From JBEEFP01 sp041166085 (GTDB lineage: Bacteria; Actinomycetota; Acidimicrobiia; Acidimicrobiales; JAFATL01): a stretch of 64,000 bases of DNA. Of the stretch, positions 59,270 through 64,000 are shown in pieces. How positions within the stretch are numbered: the first letter of the stretch is position 1; each line of letters opens with the position of its first letter. The translations under genes were made by a program, and so were the position numbers. The stretch lies in the NCBI GenBank assembly GCA_041166085.1, contig JBEEFP010000101.1, positions 22,853-86,852 of the forward strand, written 5' to 3'. The notes under the pieces were generated by a model. The model was given only the letters and a program-made list of their open reading frames with translations, was not told the DNA's origin and ran no database searches.

Positions 59270-61438
59270 ATGAGCGCCGACCACACGACCCCCGAGATCC
59301 GCCGGGCGGCCCGCATCGTCGGGCTGCGGGAGTTCAACACGCCGTCGCTCGAGGCGGTCGAGCGCCGACGCCTGCAGCTGTGGCTGGTGATGGCCGTCCT
59401 GCTCATGTGCCTGGCGGGCGTCGCCGTCCTCACCTCGATGTGGGCGATCCAGGACACGCGACCCGGCTGGCTGTCACCCCTCGTGATGCGCGTCGCCATC
59501 TTCGGCCTGACCGCGAGCTTCTGCGTCTACGCCTTCGAGAAGGAGCTCCATCTCCGCCGCCTCACCTTCCTGCTGGCCGACGAGCGGGTGCTCACCGCCG
59601 CCCTCACCAACCGGCTCCGGGAGATGAGCGCACTGCTCGAAGCGGGCAAGGCGGTCAACTCCGCCCTCGAGCTCCAGCACGTGCTCGACGTCATCCTCAA
59701 CAGCGCGCTCGAGCTGTTGGAAGGAGAGACGGGCTCGATCATGCTGTTGGAAGGGCGTCATCGACTGCGGGTCGTGGCGACCAAGGGCAATGACGTGGCG
59801 CGCGGCCAGGAGGTCGCCATGGGGTCCGGCGTGGCCGGCTACGTCGCCGAGGAGATGGAGCCCCTCCTGATCACGGGCGAGGCCGATCGGTCGACGTTCC
59901 GCAACCTCATCCCCCGCGCCCAGCGGGTCGAGAGCGGGATGAGCGTCCCTCTCGTCAACCGTGACGAGGTGCTGGGCGTGATCAACCTCAACGCGGCGGC
60001 GGGCCGCCAGTTCACCGAGTACGACCTTCGCGCCGTCAGCCTCTTCGCCGAGCAGGCGGCGGCGGCCATCGCCAACGCCAGGCTGTTCGAGATGGAGCGG
60101 GCTCATACTGCCGAGCTGAGCTACCGCGCCTTCCATGATCCACTCACCCGGCTCGCCAACCGAGCCCTGTTCGTGGAGCGGGTAGAGGAGGCGCTGGCCG
60201 AGGACGCCGACACGCCGCGCCGGCTCGCCATCCTCTTCCTCGACGTCGACAACTTCAAGATGGTCAACGACAGCCTCGGGCACGCGGCGGGCGATCGACT
60301 GCTCGTCGCGGTTGCGGGTCGCATCGAGGGCAGCCTCGGGCACGCCGACATCGCGGCCCGCTTCGGTGGCGATGAGTTCGCGGTCCTCCTGCGCGACGCG
60401 GCCGACGACTTCGCCTTGACGTCCGCGGCCGAGCGCATCCTCGTCGCCCTGCAGAGCCCGTTCTCCATCGGTGGCCACGAGGTCTTCATCGGTGCGAGCA
60501 TCGGCATCGCCGTGCCGGACGACGACACGCCCGGCGTCGACGAGCTGCTGCGCAACGCGGACGTCGCCATGTACAAGGCCAAGGACAGCGGCAAGGGCCG
60601 GTACGTCGTCTTCGCCCAGGAGATGCACGAAGCGGCCGTCGAGCGCATGCAGCTCGAGGCCGACCTGCAGCGGGCCATCAAGCACCACGAGTTCGTCGTC
60701 CACTACCAGCCGATCGTCGAGCTCTCCTCGGGCCGGGTTACCGGCATGGAGGCGCTGGTGCGCTGGGAGCACCCGACCAAGGGCCTGCTCCCGCCGGCCG
60801 ACTTCGTCCCGCTGGCCGAGGAAACCGGGCTGGTGCTCCACATCGGCCGGTGGGTGCTGCACGAGGCGTGCCGCCAGGCGGTGGAGTGGGCGCGGGAGCA
60901 CCCGGACCGCGTCGCCCTGGCCATGAGCGTGAACCTCTCGGCGCGCCAGCTCCAGCTCAACACCGTCATCGACGACGTGGCCGCCGCCCTCGACGACTCC
61001 GGCCTCGATCCGGAGCGGCTGACCCTCGAGCTCACCGAGACGGTCCTCATGCAGGACACGGGCGACGTCGTCCCCCGCCTGCGCGCCCTCAAGCAGCTCG
61101 GCGTCCAGCTGGCGATCGACGACTTCGGCACCGGCTACTCGTCGCTCTCCTATCTGCACAAGTTCCCGATCGACGTCCTCAAGATCGACAAGTCGTTCAC
61201 CGGGAACCTGCGGCGGGGCACGGGCGAGGGCGTGCTGACTCACGCCATCATCCGGCTGGCGCGCACGCTGCACCTCCGGACCATCGCCGAGGGCATCGAG
61301 CGCCCCGACCAGGTCGGCAAGCTGCAGGCCATGGGGTGCCACTCGGGCCAGGGCTTCTACTTCGCCAAGCCTCTTCCGGCCCACGAGGCCATCGCGTGCG
61401 CCTTCGGCGTCGACCTCACCGCTTCGTCGACGTCCTGA
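59270..61438 (+). CDS. Membrane GAF-GGDEF-EAL cyclic di-GMP protein
   Basis: 722 residues. Two membrane helices near 36-85 (LWLVMAVLLMCLAGVAVLTS; VMRVAIFGLTASFCVYAF), then a GAF domain (about 120-275; EGETGSIMLLEGRHRLRVVA). The GGDEF domain (about 290-450) has an intact RFGGDEFAVLL. The EAL domain (about 465-710) keeps EALVRWEHP, NLSARQLQ, LELTETVLM, DDFGTGYSSLSYL and KIDKSFTGNL. Both catalytic motifs look intact, so it could make and degrade cyclic di-GMP. HD-GYP protein at 38.5-40.1 kb may belong to the same network. Confidence 0.94.
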   Translation: MSADHTTPEIRRAARIVGLREFNTPSLEAVERRRLQLWLVMAVLLMCLAGVAVLTSMWAIQDTRPGWLSPLVMRVAIFGLTASFCVYAFEKELHLRRLTFLLADERVLTAALTNRLREMSALLEAGKAVNSALELQHVLDVILNSALELLEGETGSIMLLEGRHRLRVVATKGNDVARGQEVAMGSGVAGYVAEEMEPLLITGEADRSTFRNLIPRAQRVESGMSVPLVNRDEVLGVINLNAAAGRQFTEYDLRAVSLFAEQAAAAIANARLFEMERAHTAELSYRAFHDPLTRLANRALFVERVEEALAEDADTPRRLAILFLDVDNFKMVNDSLGHAAGDRLLVAVAGRIEGSLGHADIAARFGGDEFAVLLRDAADDFALTSAAERILVALQSPFSIGGHEVFIGASIGIAVPDDDTPGVDELLRNADVAMYKAKDSGKGRYVVFAQEMHEAAVERMQLEADLQRAIKHHEFVVHYQPIVELSSGRVTGMEALVRWEHPTKGLLPPADFVPLAEETGLVLHIGRWVLHEACRQAVEWAREHPDRVALAMSVNLSARQLQLNTVIDDVAAALDDSGLDPERLTLELTETVLMQDTGDVVPRLRALKQLGVQLAIDDFGTGYSSLSYLHKFPIDVLKIDKSFTGNLRRGTGEGVLTHAIIRLARTLHLRTIAEGIERPDQVGKLQAMGCHSGQGFYFAKPLPAHEAIACAFGVDLTASSTS

Positions 61439-61479
61439 TCGATCGACGTTTGGGCACCCACCGGCTAGAGAGTTGGTGC

Positions 61480-62202
61480 GTGAGTCGGGGAGAAGATGCG
61501 GACGAGCAGGTCGACGCGCTGTACGGGCTGCCGCTGAGCGAGTTCGTCGCGGCGCGCAACGCGCTGGCCAAGGAGCGCAAGGACGCGGCCCTCAAGAAGC
61601 TGCCCAAACCGACGGCGACCGCGTGGGCCCTCAACCAACTGGCCCGGCACGCGCCGGACGACGTCGAGTCGCTGCTGGCCGCGGCCCGCAAGGTGGGCGA
61701 GACGCAGGCCGGCGCCGTTCGCGGCCGCGGGTCGGCACCGTTCAAGGAAGCGGTGCAGGCCGAGCGCGACGCGCTCGCGCCCTTGGTGACGCGGGCGCGC
61801 CAGCTCGTGCGGGGCGAGAGCCAGGTGCTCAAGGTGGCCGACGCGCTGCGAGCCGCGGCGTCCGATCCCGCGCTCCACGATGAACTGCGGGCCGGCCGCC
61901 TCACCGAGGAACCGGTCGCGGGCGGCTTCGGTGGCGGGTTCGGGCTCGGCGAGCTCGGCGGCACCGGCGCGTCGACGTCCGAGGAGGATGACGACGCGGA
62001 GCGAGCGGCCGAGCAGGAGGCGCGCGCCGAGCGGGAACGACGCGAGCGCGAACAGGCCGCCGACAAGGCGGAACAGGAGGCCGACCGGCTCGAGGCCCGG
62101 GCCACCGATGCCGAACAGCGCGCCGCCCAGCTCCGGGCCGAGGCCCACGAGGCGCGCAGCCGCGCCCGCGAGGCGAGAGCGGGCGTCCGGCCCGTCAGTT
62201 GA
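61480..62202 (+). CDS. Conserved actinobacterial coiled-coil protein
   Basis: 240 residues from GTG 61480 (VSRGEDADEQVDALYGLPLS). The N-terminal half is helical (EFVAARNALAKERKDAALKK, TATAWALNQLARHAPDDVES); a Gly-rich turn (AGGFGGGFGLGELGGTG) leads to an acidic/basic coiled coil of about 80 residues with a high content of Ala, Glu and Arg. Function unknown; similar proteins occur in many actinobacteria. The open frame before 61480 belongs to the antisense of the EAL gene's frame and was not used. The gene end overlaps the convergent TatA-like gene by eight bases. Confidence 0.72.
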   Translation: MSRGEDADEQVDALYGLPLSEFVAARNALAKERKDAALKKLPKPTATAWALNQLARHAPDDVESLLAAARKVGETQAGAVRGRGSAPFKEAVQAERDALAPLVTRARQLVRGESQVLKVADALRAAASDPALHDELRAGRLTEEPVAGGFGGGFGLGELGGTGASTSEEDDDAERAAEQEARAERERREREQAADKAEQEADRLEARATDAEQRAAQLRAEAHEARSRAREARAGVRPVS

Positions 62203-62365
62203 ACAGGCGCATGTAGCCGTCGTGCATCTGCTGGGTGGCCTGGCCGACCACCCCGCCGAAGCGACGCAGACCCTCGCCGACCTCGCCCGGCATGAGGACG
62301 AGCACGATGACGAGCAGACCCATCAGCACGGGGAGCATGCGGAGGTTGATGCTGCTGCGGTTCAC
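62195..62365 (-). CDS. Small single-helix membrane protein, TatA-like
   Basis: 56 residues from GTG 62365, ending TGA at 62195. One membrane helix (LRMLPVLMGLLVIVLVLMPG) is followed by an amphipathic stretch EVGEGLRRFGGVVGQATQQM, which matches the layout of TatA/TatB (helix, short hinge, amphipathic helix) though the canonical hinge residues FG are displaced. It is shorter than normal TatA. It could be a Tat component or an unrelated small membrane protein. It overlaps the convergent coiled-coil gene by eight bases. Confidence 0.55.
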   Translation of the reverse strand: MNRSSINLRMLPVLMGLLVIVLVLMPGEVGEGLRRFGGVVGQATQQMHDGYMRLFN

Positions 62366-62414
62366 GCTGGAGGGATCGGCATCGCGGCTGTGCTGGCGTA
62401 ATAGGCCGACGGAC

Positions 62415-62792
62415 CTACCCGGCGCGGATGACGTCCCCTATGGCCGCGACCATGGTGCGGGCCGGCGTGTCCTTGGCGATGCACGCATCGGCGCCCGCCG
62501 CGAGGAGCGCTTCCTCGGAATGGTGGCCGAGCACGGCCGACACGATCACGATGCGCACGCCGCTGCACGCGTCACGGATCTCGGCGAGTGCCTCCTCACC
62601 CCGCACCCGCGGCATGTTGAGGTCGAGCACCACCACGTCGGGCTGATGCTCGGCGGTGAGGTCCACGGCGTCCCGTCCGTCGCCTGCCTCGCCCACGATG
62701 GTGAACCGCCCGTCCCGCCGCAGGAACGTGCCGAGCAGATCTCGGAAGTGCGGTTCGTCGTCCGCCAAGACAACCCTGATCGACTGCTCCAT
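62415..62792 (-). CDS. Stand-alone receiver (CheY-like) protein
   Basis: 125 residues from ATG 62792; the frame is open to 62843 with another ATG. IRVVLADDEPHFRDLLGTFL carries the acidic residues, VVVLDLNMPRVRGEEAL the phospho-Asp, VRIVIVSAVLG the Ser/Thr switch, and DACIAKDTPA the Lys. The sequence is of the NarL/LuxR type, but the protein ends at IGDVIRAG without a DNA-binding domain. It would act by protein contact. No kinase gene is adjacent. Confidence 0.85.
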   Translation of the reverse strand: MEQSIRVVLADDEPHFRDLLGTFLRRDGRFTIVGEAGDGRDAVDLTAEHQPDVVVLDLNMPRVRGEEALAEIRDACSGVRIVIVSAVLGHHSEEALLAAGADACIAKDTPARTMVAAIGDVIRAG

Positions 62793-62849
62793 CGTCTCGT
62801 AGGTGCATCTTCCCATCCCGATCGGCGCGTACCCATCGCCCAAATCGCC

Positions 62850-63623
62850 CTAGTCCTCCCGCTGCAGGCCCAAGAGGTCGGTGATCCCGTGGTCGCGACC
62901 GGCGGTGTAGCCGCCGTCCACCGCGATGGCCTGCCCCGTCAGGAACGACGCGTCGGACGAGAGCAGGAAGGCGGCGACCGCCGCGATCTCTTCGGCTCGA
63001 CCGAACCGGCGGAGGGCGTGCTCGTGGCGCATGTCGGCGGTGGCCGCCTCCATGCCCGGCATGTCGAAGACGCCGGCCGTCATCGGTGTCTCGATGAAGC
63101 CCGGACACACGGCGTTGGCGCGGATGCCGCGCGGGCCGTAGTCGATGGCCACGTTCTTGGTGAGCAGGACCACACCGCCCTTCGACGCGTTGTAGGCGCT
63201 GCCGCCCGCCGTCCCCTCCAGACCCTCGACGCTGGCCAGGGTGACGATGGCGCCCCGTTCCCCCGCCACGCGGTCCTGCTCGAGCATCCGGCGCACGGCG
63301 TGTTTGACCACGACGAACGTCCCGGTGAGGTTCACACGGAGGACCTCGGACCACGCAGCCTGGTCGAGGAGATGGACGGGCCCGCCCCCCGCCATGCCCG
63401 CCGCGTGCACCATCCCGTCGAGCCGGCCGTGCTCGTCGGCGACCCGATCGACCAGCGCGGCCACCGCGTCCTCGTCGGTGATGTCCAGGCGCACGTCGGC
63501 GCCCTCGGCCACGTCGAGTCCCGCGACGGTCGCCCCGTGCTCACGCAGTCGGCTGGCCGTCGCCTGCCCGATCCCCGAGGCCGCTCCGGTCACGATCACC
63601 GTCTTTCCGGCGAGGTGCGTCAT
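62850..63623 (-). CDS. Short-chain dehydrogenase/reductase
   Basis: 257 residues. Classical SDR: cofactor motif VTGAASGIGQATASRL, acidic residue after the second strand (GLDVAEG) favouring NAD, NAG-like HAAGMAGGG, catalytic Ser in VTLASVEGLEG and YNASK in SAYNASKGGVVLLTKNVAID, then PGFIETPM. The substrate is unknown. It is divergent from the luciferase-like monooxygenase with 20 bases between starts. Confidence 0.92.
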   Translation of the reverse strand: MTHLAGKTVIVTGAASGIGQATASRLREHGATVAGLDVAEGADVRLDITDEDAVAALVDRVADEHGRLDGMVHAAGMAGGGPVHLLDQAAWSEVLRVNLTGTFVVVKHAVRRMLEQDRVAGERGAIVTLASVEGLEGTAGGSAYNASKGGVVLLTKNVAIDYGPRGIRANAVCPGFIETPMTAGVFDMPGMEAATADMRHEHALRRFGRAEEIAAVAAFLLSSDASFLTGQAIAVDGGYTAGRDHGITDLLGLQRED

Positions 63624-63643
63624 GACGCGAACAATATGGAGTC

Positions 63644-64000
63644 ATGCGCTTCGCCCTCTTCTACGAGATCCCGGTCGCCCGTCCGTGGGGCCCCGACAGC
63701 GAGCGCGAGGCGTACGCCAACACGCTGGAGCAGGCCGTCGCCGCGGACCGCCTCGGTTGGGACGCGGTGTGGACCGTCGAGCACCACTTCCTCGAGGAGT
63801 ACTCGCACTGCTCCAACCCGGAGGTGCTCTACGGCGCCATCGCCGCCCGCACGGAGAGGATCCGCCTCGGCTACGGCGTGCGGCTCATGCCGAAGCCGTA
63901 CAACCATCCGGTGCGCACCGCGGAGTCGGTCGCGGTCCTCGACCTGCTGTCCGACGGGCGGGTCGACTTCGGCACCGGCCGTTCGTCGACCCGGGCCGAG
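63644..64000 (+). CDS. Luciferase-like monooxygenase, N-terminal fragment (cut by window edge)
   Basis: The frame opens at ATG 63644 and has no stop before the window end, giving 119 residues. MRFALFYEIPVARPWGPDSE, DRLGWDAVWTVEHHFLEEYS, RIRLGYGVRLMPKPYNHPVR and LDLLSDGRVDFGTGR follow the bacterial luciferase/LLM TIM-barrel pattern, with the usual EHHF motif. Members use FMN or F420; the F420 reductase at 34 kb shows that F420 may be available. The partner and substrate cannot be read from the fragment. Confidence 0.9.
   Translation, partial: MRFALFYEIPVARPWGPDSEREAYANTLEQAVAADRLGWDAVWTVEHHFLEEYSHCSNPEVLYGAIAARTERIRLGYGVRLMPKPYNHPVRTAESVAVLDLLSDGRVDFGTGRSSTRAE

Overview
The window is high-GC DNA (mostly GTG/ATG starts, many ATGA/GTGA 4-nt gene overlaps) from an actinobacterium. 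Lineage markers are the phosphatidylinositol-mannoside genes (PIP synthase, PatA-like acyltransferase, PimA), the mycothiol ligase MshC, an F420-dependent NADP reductase and actinobacterial EF-G2. The additional presence of queuosine genes (queA, tgt) and an energy-coupling-factor B12 operon suggests an Acidimicrobiia-like lineage, but this is an inference from gene content. There is no rRNA, tRNA, CRISPR array, phage or classical insertion sequence, and no stretch over about 300 bases lacks a gene.

Layout. 1-10.8 kb (mostly minus): secD (cut by the left edge), yajC, tgt, queA; an inserted plus-strand membrane-anchored ECF sigma factor coupled to a 65-aa secreted peptide; then ruvB-ruvA-ruvC, a 1-Cys peroxiredoxin, yebC, pdxT-pdxS, htpX-lemA. 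10.9-18 kb: a large secreted LPxTG-like protein, an AMIN-like lipoprotein, pimA, Nudix hydrolase, nucleotidyltransferase, and the PatA-like acyltransferase plus PIP synthase. 18-23.6 kb: EF-G2, DinB-like protein, CHAP/Calx-beta secreted protein, an Old Yellow Enzyme homologue. 23.6-29.0 kb: a three-gene exported oxidative operon (copper protein with a C-terminal cupredoxin, Tat-type amidohydrolase, PQQ-like propeller with a C-terminal cupredoxin). 29.0-40.1 kb: HIT protein, thrS, peptidase MA-like protein, mshC, F420 reductase, a phosphotransferase/DUF6285 pair, M23 peptidase, a response regulator, HD-GYP protein. 40.1-48.8 kb: a nine-gene minus-strand operon headed by a cobalamin riboswitch. 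48.8-59.2 kb: histidine kinase and membrane partner, a branched-chain-amino-acid-type ABC system built from fused proteins, aldehyde dehydrogenase. 59.3-64 kb: GGDEF-EAL protein, a small TatA-like protein, stand-alone receiver, SDR, and a luciferase-like monooxygenase cut by the right edge.

Two things stand out. First, the riboswitch-controlled operon encodes an exported alpha/alpha-barrel protein with a sortase-like tail and a DUF4430 (transcobalamin C-terminal-like) membrane-anchored protein, followed by a complete ECF transporter and cobO-cobU-cobT-cobS. It reads as a split, two-protein bacterial analogue of transcobalamin feeding a corrinoid uptake and salvage line. Second, a family of short repeats (core GCGAGCGAAGCTTGCGAGCG) sits repeatedly at the very starts or ends of genes (yebC, pimA, the DUF6285 gene, and diverged forms at the CHAP gene and thrS). 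It always points toward the gene, and in three places it is accompanied by duplication of the gene's own first or last codons.

The thrS-HIT-pgsA-patA-pimA-Nudix-pdxS-pdxT-yebC-ruvCAB-yajC-secD order known from mycobacteria is still visible here, opened up by inserted blocks of unrelated genes.
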